A stretch of 6,816 bases of DNA from Gemmatimonadota bacterium. GTDB taxonomy: Bacteria > Gemmatimonadota > Gemmatimonadetes > Gemmatimonadales > Gemmatimonadaceae. The notes beneath the pieces were generated by a model, which searched no databases, was not told the origin of the DNA, and saw only the letters and a program-made list of their open reading frames with translations. The position numbers were made by a program, and so were the translations under genes. Of this stretch, positions 1 through 5,406 are shown piece by piece. Within the stretch, counting starts at the first letter, position 1. Each line of letters opens with the position of its first letter. The stretch covers positions 1 to 6,816 of the forward strand of contig CANGXK010000150.1 of the NCBI GenBank assembly GCA_947457715.1, read 5' to 3'.

Positions 1-218
1 AGCAAGTACAGCACGGGGAAGCGACGAGTGGGCGTGCGGTCGTAGCTGGGCGGCGTGTACACGAACACTTCGCGGTTCGGCGTGTCACCGATGGCATTGC
101 CGGCGATGGATCTCGAGCGGATCGTGTCCACGAGAATGCGTCCCTGCGCCATGGCGGGCGCGGGGAGGCAGAGCACGAGGAGCAGAAGGCGGAGGGCGAA
201 CAGCAGGGATCGACGCAT
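1..218 (-). CDS. Secreted putative esterase (PF00756-like), N-terminal part only
   Basis: The gene starts at an ATG at 218-216 and runs off the left edge of the window, so only 72 codons are visible. Residues 1-24 form a clear Sec signal peptide: MRRS, then a leucine-rich core (LLFALRLLLLVL), ending PAMAQ with likely cleavage after A24. The mature start contains GNAIGDTPNREVFVYTPPSYD (in part residues 40-60) and then RRFPVLYL at 65-72. This is the usual opening of esterase-D/enterochelin-esterase-like alpha/beta hydrolases: a GNxxGD(P/T)-R-VxVYxPPSYD strand followed by (Y/F)PVLYLLHG. The catalytic Ser-Asp-His residues would lie outside the window, so activity cannot be judged. It follows the 270-aa secreted protein gene by 23 bp on the same strand, suggesting co-transcription, although a TAGAAT box in that gap could give it its own start. 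No Shine-Dalgarno is visible. The fold is fairly sure; the substrate is unknown. Confidence 0.8.
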   Translation of the reverse strand, partial: MRRSLLFALRLLLLVLCLPAPAMAQGRILVDTIRSRSIAGNAIGDTPNREVFVYTPPSYDRTPTRRFPVLYL

Positions 219-224
219 GCGGTG

Positions 225-230
225 ATTCTA
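225..230 (-). promoter_or_regulatory. Candidate -10 box (TAGAAT) for a leaderless esterase transcript
   Basis: On the minus strand TAGAAT (five of six matches to TATAAT) is followed by exactly 6 nt and then the esterase ATG. That spacing would put the transcription start on or next to the start codon. There is no Shine-Dalgarno between box and ATG and no good -35 hexamer 16-18 bp upstream. Three other genes of the window share this arrangement. This is inference from position and sequence only. Confidence 0.4.
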
Positions 231-241
231 GCGAGAAGCGC

Positions 242-1054
242 TTAGCGCTGCGCAGAAACCGTGATCATCCCGGCTCCCTCGACGGCGCGCGAGCATAGGG
301 CCCGTGAGGAGGTCGCGAGGCCCGCAGGGGGAACGCTTGGCTTGGCAAGCGGACGCGCCTCACGTGGGTCGGCGTCGACCTGAAACGCCACGGCCAGGCA
401 CACCTGTCGACGCACCGGGACACGGCCCACATGCGAAACACGGAAGGTTCCGACCGTCAGCCATTGTTCGACGGACTGCACGAAATCCGCATGTGTTCCG
501 GCGAACAGGCGCACGCTGTTCCTCTCGGGGCGGCCGGTCGTATCGACCACGAACATCGCGAACACCGAACCGCGCGCCCCAGCCAGACGCTGCTCGTTGG
601 GAAACGCCGGGCCGCGTCCTCCCGCCGGCACGATCGACGCCGAGTCCACATCCACGTCCACATACGGCCGCATATCCGACTCGCGCTGAATCGGCAACGG
701 GAAATCCTTCGGCGGCGGTGTCACGCCGGCCGCGATCTCCACCGGCACCCGATGCACGCGCGGACGTGCGCGTCCGAACAGCAACAGATAGCTCCCCGCA
801 CTCGGCGCGACCACGGTGAACTGGCCCTTGGGGTCGGTGGTCGTTTCGGCGAGCGCCACCAGGCCGGTGTCGGACATCTGCACGAGGCGCACCGCGTAGT
901 CGATGGCCGGCTGCATCGTGCGGTCGTCGGTCACGCGGCCGGCGACGACCTGGGCGGGCAGCATGCCAGGAAGGACGAAGGCGGCGGCGGTCAGGCTGGC
1001 GACGGAAAGCCGCTTCAAGAGGGACCGCGAGGACGCAAGGTGGCGGAGACGCAT
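242..1054 (-). CDS. Secreted protein with carboxypeptidase-regulatory-like and TonB-C-terminal-like domains
   Basis: A 270-aa exported protein. Residues 1-35 are a signal peptide: basic MRLRHLASSRSLLKR, hydrophobic core about 17-31, then LPAQ with cleavage near 34/35. Residues about 36-110 (VVAGRVTDDRTMQPA, then TTTDPKGQFTVVAPSAGSY) look like a small beta-sandwich of the carboxypeptidase-regulatory-like or CNA-B type. After a Pro-rich linker (112-125), residues about 158-227 (RGSVFAMFVVDTTGRPE, then the segment ending VCLAVAFQV) resemble the C-terminal domain of TonB-type energy transducers, with its FVVDxxGRxE signature. Unlike true TonB it lacks a retained membrane anchor and a long periplasmic Pro/Lys spacer, so it is more likely a secreted or periplasmic binding or scaffold protein than an energy transducer. 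Such combinations are familiar in Gemmatimonadota. The C-terminal tail (228-270) is Pro/Ala-rich and unassigned. It sits 23 bp upstream of the esterase gene on the same strand. Exact role unknown. Confidence 0.72.
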   Translation of the reverse strand: MRLRHLASSRSLLKRLSVASLTAAAFVLPGMLPAQVVAGRVTDDRTMQPAIDYAVRLVQMSDTGLVALAETTTDPKGQFTVVAPSAGSYLLLFGRARPRVHRVPVEIAAGVTPPPKDFPLPIQRESDMRPYVDVDVDSASIVPAGGRGPAFPNEQRLAGARGSVFAMFVVDTTGRPERNSVRLFAGTHADFVQSVEQWLTVGTFRVSHVGRVPVRRQVCLAVAFQVDADPREARPLAKPSVPPAGLATSSRALCSRAVEGAGMITVSAQR

Positions 1055-1060
1055 TCGGGA

Positions 1061-1066
1061 ACGATA
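1061..1066 (-). promoter_or_regulatory. Candidate -10 box (TATCGT) for a leaderless transcript of the secreted protein
   Basis: TATCGT on the minus strand lies 6 nt before the ATG at 1054-1052. A weak TTCGCC hexamer lies 18 bp upstream (1090-1085). The box forms one arm of a near-palindrome at 1061-1076 (ACGAT, 6 nt, ATCGT), which could be a regulator site overlapping the promoter. No Shine-Dalgarno is present. This is a weak prediction, supported mainly by the same placement at other genes here. Confidence 0.3.
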
Positions 1067-1116
1067 GCGCGATCGTGGGCCTCGGGCGAACGGCTGACGC
1101 CGATCCGACGTGACGC

Positions 1117-1252
1117 GACGTCGATGTGCTTGTGGAGTTTGCTCCGGGGCAGAAGACGTTCGATCACTTGTTTGGTCACGGTCGAGTCACTCTCGCCCCA
1201 TCTCCGTCCGTACATTCTCGCCGAAGCCCGTGATGTCCTTGGCGACGCGTGA
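1117..1252 (+). pseudogene. Decayed MNT-type nucleotidyltransferase antitoxin (MntA-like)
   Basis: Two fragments of one protein family lie in different frames. From 1117 the plus strand reads DVDVLVEFAPGQKTFDHLF, the strand that carries the second catalytic Asp region (SDxDVLVEF) of minimal nucleotidyltransferases. From 1172, in another frame, it reads LVTVESLSPHLRPYILAEA and ends at a TGA at 1250-1252. That is the standard C-terminus of the same family (VxLVTxESLSPxLRPxILxEAxxVL). Between the halves roughly 15 residues are missing and the frame shifts near 1171-1175. In the first frame a TGA at 1111-1113 interrupts the sequence just before the conserved motif; the preceding codons (1099-1110) and a second frame giving SDV at 1104-1112 suggest a short insertion there. 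The N-terminal GSxARG part is unrecognisable and would overlap the start of the secreted-protein gene. In intact systems this protein AMPylates and silences a HEPN RNase toxin. Here it cannot be functional. Confidence 0.72.
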
Positions 1253-1268
1253 GTACCTGCGGCACATC
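1251..1268 (+). pseudogene. Possible stub of the HEPN (HepT/DUF86) partner toxin
   Basis: Directly overlapping the TGA of the MNT remnant, the frame starting at 1251 reads EYLRHI and then, after ARR, meets a TGA at 1278-1280. (R)EYLRHI is the typical opening of DUF86/HepT HEPN toxins, whose genes usually overlap the 3' end of the MNT gene exactly like this. Only six matching residues survive, so the match could be chance; the position relative to the MNT remnant is the main support. The rest of the toxin gene, including the RX4-6H RNase motif, is absent, and the 3' end of higA begins 24 bp later. Confidence 0.35.
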
Positions 1269-1291
1269 GCTCGCCGCTGACGCGGGCATAC

Positions 1292-1588
1292 TTACGCGAC
1301 CGCGAACCTTCGTACACGCAGCCGCTTTCGCGACTGCTCCGCATGCCAAAGATCGAATTGCATCTGCTGCTGAAGCCAGCTCTCGGCGGTCGTGTCAAAC
1401 GCGATCGACAACCGAACCGCCATCTCAGGGCTAATCCCAGCGCGTCCGTTCAGGATTGCCGAGAGCGTATTCCGACTTATATCCAAGGATGCGGCCGCAT
1501 CGGTGACCGTAAGATTCAACGGCGCGAGGCAAAGCTCACGCAGGATCTCGCCCGGATGCGGGGGACTGTGCATACGCACGGTCTTCAT
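1292..1588 (-). CDS. higA: HigA-family antitoxin (XRE/Cro-type HTH)
   Basis: A 98-aa antitoxin of the HigB-HigA module. It binds and neutralises HigB and represses the operon through its DNA-binding domain. The start [19 protein letters not shown] (residues 6-24) is the HigA hallmark. A helix-turn-helix follows at about 27-48 ([20 protein letters not shown]), then the conserved [27 protein letters not shown] region (47-73, given in outline) and the LWHAEQ tail near 80-85. I chose the ATG at 1588-1586, which overlaps the higB stop by one base (TGATG). A GAGGA at 1602-1598 inside the last codons of higB is well placed for it. A TTG one codon upstream is possible. The toxin-first order and one-base overlap are typical of higBA and imply translational coupling. 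Length is normal and no lesion is seen, so the pair is probably functional. Confidence 0.93.
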   Translation of the reverse strand: MKTVRMHSPPHPGEILRELCLAPLNLTVTDAAASLDISRNTLSAILNGRAGISPEMAVRLSIAFDTTAESWLQQQMQFDLWHAEQSRKRLRVRRFAVA

Positions 1589-1869
1589 CAATGGTAATCC
1601 TCGTAGTGCACGTCTGAGACATCAGGCCCGACAAACTGAAACGTGACTCGCCAGTTGCCGCTGACTTCCACCGCCCACGTGCCGTGGCGGTCCCCCTTCA
1701 GCGGATGAAGACCGAGTCCTGGCAATCCCATATCTCGCGGCTCCTTGGCAACGCTCAAACGACCGAGAATCAACCGCAGCCGCTTCGCATGTTTGGTTTG
1801 GATCCCAGACACGGTCCCACTCGCGTAGAATCGCGCCAAGCCCTTGTGCTTGAATCCGACGATCGCCAT
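1588..1869 (-). CDS. higB: HigB-family RelE-like toxin (ribosome-dependent mRNA endonuclease)
   Basis: A 93-aa toxin of the RelE/ParE superfamily, HigB branch, which cleaves mRNA on the ribosome when not bound by HigA. Family landmarks are all present: [13 protein letters not shown] (6-18), [17 protein letters not shown] (22-38), [19 protein letters not shown] (49-67), the core strand GNWRVTFQF (71-79), and the C-terminal DVHYEDYH (86-93). Length matches the family. The start ATG at 1869-1867 has no Shine-Dalgarno but sits 5 nt after a -10-like TACACT, suggesting leaderless translation. The higA gene follows with a one-base overlap. Codon third positions are visibly less GC-biased than in psd or the yfhO-like gene, consistent with horizontal acquisition, as is usual for such modules. 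The operon points away from psd and ends facing the MNT/HEPN remnant. Confidence 0.93.
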   Translation of the reverse strand: MAIVGFKHKGLARFYASGTVSGIQTKHAKRLRLILGRLSVAKEPRDMGLPGLGLHPLKGDRHGTWAVEVSGNWRVTFQFVGPDVSDVHYEDYH

Positions 1870-1874
1870 AACAT

Positions 1875-1903
1875 AGTGTAATGTGTAACGTGGCGGGTGG
1901 CAA
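1875..1903 (-). promoter_or_regulatory. higBA promoter: TTGCCA - 17 bp - TACACT
   Basis: On the minus strand a -35 hexamer TTGCCA (1903-1898, five of six consensus matches) and a -10 hexamer TACACT (1880-1875, four of six) are separated by the optimal 17 bp. The -10 lies 5 nt before the higB ATG, so the transcript would start at or within a base or two of the start codon. The interval 1889-1870 is an imperfect palindrome (TTACACAT to ACTATGTTA, with ACA and TGT half-sites) covering the -10, a sensible place for HigA autorepression. The promoter is fairly convincing; the operator is inference. Confidence 0.6.
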
Positions 1904-1931
1904 CACTGCAGCGGCCGCCACGACGTGTTGC
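1900..1931. repeat. Perfect inverted repeat GCAACAC-N18-GTGTTGC in the higB-psd divergent region
   Basis: GCAACAC at 1900-1906 is the exact reverse complement of GTGTTGC at 1925-1931. The 18-nt spacer contains the eight-base palindrome GCGGCCGC at 1911-1918, centred within one base of the outer dyad. The left arm overlaps the -35 hexamer of higBA, so a protein bound here could repress that promoter and also affect psd. It could alternatively fold as a hairpin in the psd 5' leader. Function is unproven. Confidence 0.45.
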
Positions 1932-2012
1932 GGCGGCAGGACTGGCGGCTGACGCGCTCTCGTGCAATCCTCTACCGTTGATCGTACTGCTCTGCTTCCC
2001 GCCCCTACCGCC

Positions 2013-2858
2013 GTGTCCTCGCCTCTGTTCGTCATCGCCCAGTACCTGCTCCCCAAGCAGGCCCTCACCTCGCTGGCCGGCGCCTTCGCGCGGGCCAAGC
2101 GCGGCGAGCACACCACCTCGGTAATCCGCTGGTTTGTGGGCAAGTACGGCGTGAACATGAGCGAAGCGGCCGAGCCGGACATCACGCGCTACGCCACCTT
2201 CAACGACTTCTTCACGCGCGCCCTCAAGCCCGGGGCGCGACCCATCGCCGCGGCCGAGTACGTGTGCCCGGTGGACGGCGCCATCAGTCAGCTTGGGCCC
2301 ATTGCCGGCGACCAGCTCTTTCAGGCCAAGGGGCACAGCTACTCCACCACCGCGTTGGTCGGTGGCGATGCATCACTGGCCGCGCCCTACACCAATGGCG
2401 CCTTCGCCACGATCTACCTGAGCCCGAAGGACTATCATCGCATTCACATGCCGTGCGACGGGCGTCTGGTGCGCATGATCCACGTGCCGGGCGATCTGTT
2501 CTCGGTGAATCCCACGACCGCGCGCGGTGTGCCGGGACTCTTCGCGCGCAACGAACGGGTGGTGTGCCTGTTCGAGGGCGCCCACGGACCGTTCGTGATG
2601 GTGCTGGTGGGCGCCACCATCGTGGGGAGCATGGCCACCGTGTGGCACGGCATCGTGAACCCGCCGCGCCCGGGCACCGTGCGCGAGTGGCATTACACCG
2701 ACCAGGCCATCCATCTCGCCCAAGGCGACGAGATGGGACGCTTTCTATTGGGCTCCACGGTGGTGATGCTCTTCCCGCCGAAGCAGATCGCGTTCACCGC
2801 GCAGTGGGCCACCGAAGTGGCCGTGCGCATGGGTGAACCGATGGGCACGCGGCCGTAA
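2013..2858 (+). CDS. psd: Phosphatidylserine decarboxylase proenzyme
   Basis: Decarboxylates phosphatidylserine to phosphatidylethanolamine at the inner membrane; the proenzyme self-cleaves to a beta chain and a pyruvoyl-bearing alpha chain. With the GTG start at 2013 it has 281 aa and aligns end to end with the bacterial type I enzyme of E. coli, apart from the latter's longer C-terminal tail. Visible are QYLLPK (10-15), PVDGAISQLG (86-95, carrying Asp88), YLSPKDYHRIHMPC (135-148, His142 and His145), VPGDLFSVN (158-166), LFARNERV (176-183), LVGATIVGS (198-206), and the self-cleavage motif LGST at 246-249, where Ser248 becomes the pyruvoyl group. An in-frame GTG at 1962 would add 17 residues, but those codons have many T-ending third positions, unlike the strongly G/C-ending codons after 2013, and have no counterpart in E. 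coli. Neither start has a Shine-Dalgarno. Its TAA abuts the stop of the convergent gene. No PS synthase gene is visible nearby. Confidence 0.95.
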   Translation: MSSPLFVIAQYLLPKQALTSLAGAFARAKRGEHTTSVIRWFVGKYGVNMSEAAEPDITRYATFNDFFTRALKPGARPIAAAEYVCPVDGAISQLGPIAGDQLFQAKGHSYSTTALVGGDASLAAPYTNGAFATIYLSPKDYHRIHMPCDGRLVRMIHVPGDLFSVNPTTARGVPGLFARNERVVCLFEGAHGPFVMVLVGATIVGSMATVWHGIVNPPRPGTVREWHYTDQAIHLAQGDEMGRFLLGSTVVMLFPPKQIAFTAQWATEVAVRMGEPMGTRP

Positions 2859-5243
2859 CTAGGCGGTCTTCTTCGTGCCGACCGAAACGAACATCGGCAC
2901 GAACATCATCGCCGCCGCCACCAGCAGCGACAGGAGACTGACCATCTTGCCGCGCGCGTAGGTCGGCGAGTCGAACCACAACCGCACCTCCTTCGCTCCC
3001 GGCGGAATATCCACGCTGATCAGCGTGTGATCGGCGCGCCGCACGATGCCCGGCTTGCCATCCACTTCGGCGTGCCAATCGGGATACCAGTTTTCCGACA
3101 CCACCAGCTGACTGGTGGCCGCTTCGGCACCCGCGAGTGCGATGCGCATTGTACCGGCGCTCCACTCGGTCACCGTGGCCTTCACCTGCGGCGCGGGAAA
3201 CGGCGGCGCCGCGTTGGGCGACGTGGCGGTGGAGGTATCCGGCAGCAACGCCACGTTGTTCACCGGGAAACGCGGATCGATGATCGTGGCCAGCCCCTGC
3301 TCTTCGGTCAGCTTGGCCGACACCGGCAGCACACGCGCGTACGCCGGCGTGGCATCGCTTTCGTACAGCGTGGCCGTGGTGCCGAACGCGGTGGGCGACG
3401 GCGGGACGACCTGATGGAAGCCCGGCACCGGCTGCGTGTCGGGCAGAATGATGTATCGCACCGACAGCAGGTCGAACATGTTCGGCGTGAGCAGGTTGCG
3501 GAATCCTTCCTTCGCTCCGGCCAGCTCGTTGTAGCGACGCAGCTGGAAGCCGTGGTAACCCATCGCACTCGGAATGCGGTATGCCATGAGGATCGACTGC
3601 CCATAGCTGTTACCCCCGTCGATCACACGGTACGGCGCTGGCACCTTCTTGAGGTACGTCGTGACCGCATCGTCGGCGAACAGCGTGCTGGCGCGCGGCG
3701 AGAAGGTGTAGAACTGCTTGTCCACGCTCCATAGGTCGAGCCCCACGATCGCCACCAGCGCCGCCGTGGCCAGGCGCGCCCCGATGCGACCCGCCGCCAC
3801 GGCCCAGAGCACCGCGCCACCCAGCACCACGAACACCAGCAACCGGAGCGCACCGCTCTGCAGAGACGGCGCATTGGCCGCGACGGCGTCGAGGCGCTCA
3901 GGGATCGCCAGCGATTCGGCGAGGCCCTGCAATCCACCCACCGTACCCAGCAGCGCAAATGCCACGGCGCCACCGACCACGATCAACACCGTGCGCATGG
4001 GCACGGCGCGCGCCAGCAGTCGATCGAAACCCACGCCCGCCAGCACACATACCATGAACGCCGGCAGGTAGAACACCATCCCCATCGCGCGGATCTTCTT
4101 CACCAGCGGCAGCAGTTCGTAGAACGGACGATAGAACGGCGTGAAGCCGCCGAACGACAGCATCAGGAAGAACAGCGCACCGATGCTGAAGGCGATCACG
4201 AACCGACGACGCGCCGTGTCACCCAGCGCCAGCGCCGCCAGCGCCAGCGGCAGGAAGCCCATGTACTCGGTGTGGAACTTGATCGGGTTCTGTCCCCAGT
4301 ACTGATCGAGCACGCCGTTGAACTGCGGCAGCAGCAGCGTGAAGATCTCCGACGGCGGCAAGGCATAGCTGGTGGCAAATTCCCATCCGGTATCCGGCCC
4401 CCCTTCGGCGCGCGGCGAGAACGGGATGTACTCGAGGAACGGCATCACCTGCAACGCCGTGATCCCGCCACCCACCGCCACCGCCATCGCCGAGAATCCG
4501 AGGACCTTCCACGGATTGAGACCGGCCGGACGCTCGGCGTCGAAGAAGGCGAGATAGATCGCCCACAACCCCAGCGCCAGCAACAGGAAGTACGCCATGT
4601 GATAGTGGCCAAGCACGATGAGTGCGACCACGAAGGCAAAGGCGCCGTAGCACCACGTCTTCGCATGGCGAATGGCGTGCAGCAGCGTCCAAAAGGCCAG
4701 CGGTGTCAGCGCCGACACGAACAACTTGCCGTCATGCCCGGGGCTCATCTGCGATGCCACGATCCCCGTGAGCTCGTACGCCACGCCGGCGATCACGCTC
4801 GCGTTCCACGAGAGTCCGAGCGATCGACAGAAGCGGTACGTGAACCATCCGGTGAGCACGAAGTGGATCGCCATGCCCAGCGTGATGGCCACATCCACCG
4901 GCATGATCCATCGCAGCCAGGCGGTGGGATAAAAAATGTCGCCGTGCATCGCCGCGATGTACGGCAGTCCGCCGAACAGATACGGATTCCATTGCGGGAT
5001 GGCGCCGTCTTTCAGGAACGATTCGGCGCCGAACAACCGGAACGAATACCCGGCGATGAACATGTCGGAGCGGCCCCCCCCGAACAGCATCTGTCCGGTG
5101 AGGAGCGGCCAGAGCAACAGCATCGCGGCGCCGAGACACAGCGCGAAGGCGAGCGTATGATCCAGCGCGAAGGAGCGCGTCGGCCCGGCGCTCGGCGAAG
5201 CCGCGCTCGGCGAGGTCAGAATCGTGGAATGGGCAGAAGGCAT
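2859..5243 (-). CDS. YfhO-family polytopic membrane protein (GT-C-like glycosyltransferase fold)
   Basis: A 794-aa integral membrane protein of the YfhO family (PF09586). A short hydrophilic N-terminus precedes the first membrane span (about 29-49). Next comes a periplasmic loop with the family landmark GRSDMFIAGYSFRLFG (57-72) and GAIPQWNPYLFGGLPY (80-95), comparable to the first acidic loop of GT-C enzymes. Further hydrophobic spans lie at roughly 115-135, 147-163, 178-190, 200-213, 217-234, 248-268, 328-341, 348-365, 388-405, 417-435, 465-483 and 488-504. Residues about 510-765 form a soluble extracytoplasmic domain, including VSENWYPDWHAEVDG (715-729) and IPPGAKEVRLWFDSP (746-760). A last span at about 766-787 ends in KKTA. 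YfhO proteins are linked to glycosylation of teichoic acids or polysaccharides in Firmicutes; in Gram-negatives the substrate is unknown. The start ATG at 5243 has no Shine-Dalgarno but a TACTTT box 6 nt upstream. A run of eight C (G8 in the gene) at 5074-5081 is unusual. Confidence 0.85.
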   Translation of the reverse strand: MPSAHSTILTSPSAASPSAGPTRSFALDHTLAFALCLGAAMLLLWPLLTGQMLFGGGRSDMFIAGYSFRLFGAESFLKDGAIPQWNPYLFGGLPYIAAMHGDIFYPTAWLRWIMPVDVAITLGMAIHFVLTGWFTYRFCRSLGLSWNASVIAGVAYELTGIVASQMSPGHDGKLFVSALTPLAFWTLLHAIRHAKTWCYGAFAFVVALIVLGHYHMAYFLLLALGLWAIYLAFFDAERPAGLNPWKVLGFSAMAVAVGGGITALQVMPFLEYIPFSPRAEGGPDTGWEFATSYALPPSEIFTLLLPQFNGVLDQYWGQNPIKFHTEYMGFLPLALAALALGDTARRRFVIAFSIGALFFLMLSFGGFTPFYRPFYELLPLVKKIRAMGMVFYLPAFMVCVLAGVGFDRLLARAVPMRTVLIVVGGAVAFALLGTVGGLQGLAESLAIPERLDAVAANAPSLQSGALRLLVFVVLGGAVLWAVAAGRIGARLATAALVAIVGLDLWSVDKQFYTFSPRASTLFADDAVTTYLKKVPAPYRVIDGGNSYGQSILMAYRIPSAMGYHGFQLRRYNELAGAKEGFRNLLTPNMFDLLSVRYIILPDTQPVPGFHQVVPPSPTAFGTTATLYESDATPAYARVLPVSAKLTEEQGLATIIDPRFPVNNVALLPDTSTATSPNAAPPFPAPQVKATVTEWSAGTMRIALAGAEAATSQLVVSENWYPDWHAEVDGKPGIVRRADHTLISVDIPPGAKEVRLWFDSPTYARGKMVSLLSLLVAAAMMFVPMFVSVGTKKTA

Positions 5244-5249
5244 CGGGGA

Positions 5250-5255
5250 AAAGTA
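5250..5255 (-). promoter_or_regulatory. Candidate -10 box (TACTTT) for a leaderless yfhO-like transcript
   Basis: TACTTT on the minus strand is followed by 6 nt (TCCCCG) and the ATG at 5243-5241. This is the same TAnnnT-to-ATG spacing seen before the esterase, the 270-aa secreted protein and (5 nt) higB. I see no convincing -35 hexamer 16-18 bp upstream. Prediction rests on the shared geometry. Confidence 0.33.
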
Positions 5256-5391
5256 GAGCCCTGCTGCGGATCGCGCACGACGGCGGCGAACCGGGTGCCC
5301 ACGGGTGGAATCGTCCCCGGCTCGTGCAGTAACTTCCGCCCAGCTTACAGAAACGGCAGCTGGCGATTACCGTCGCCGTGGCGCTCATCTC

Positions 5392-5396
5392 AAGGA
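5392..5396 (+). promoter_or_regulatory. Shine-Dalgarno AAGGA that fixes the FkbM start
   Basis: AAGGA ends 10 nt before the ATG at 5407. The open frame extends upstream to 5305, but the added 34 residues have no family counterpart and no ribosome site, so this motif supports the shorter start. It is the clearest Shine-Dalgarno at the head of a transcription unit in the window. Confidence 0.6.
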
Positions 5397-5406
5397 TCCA
5401 TCGCAC

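Noticed and set aside
232..248. AGCGCT direct/inverted repeat around the stop of the secreted-protein gene
   Set aside because: It consists of two adjacent copies of a 6-bp palindrome, short enough to arise by chance in GC-rich DNA, with no terminator-like tail.
431..1252. A 273-codon plus-strand open frame across the secreted-protein gene
   Set aside because: Most of it is antisense to the minus-strand gene, with His/Arg-rich composition typical of a shadow frame. Only its last 25 or so codons are meaningful, as the C-terminal half of the MNT remnant, which I list separately.
1589..1591. TTG start for higA one codon upstream
   Set aside because: ATG at 1588-1586 gives the typical one-base stop/start overlap and suits the GAGGA at 1602-1598. 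TTG is possible but less likely.
5305..5406. Longer N-terminus for the FkbM protein
   Set aside because: There is no family similarity in the added 34 residues and no ribosome site at 5305, while AAGGA precedes the ATG at 5407.
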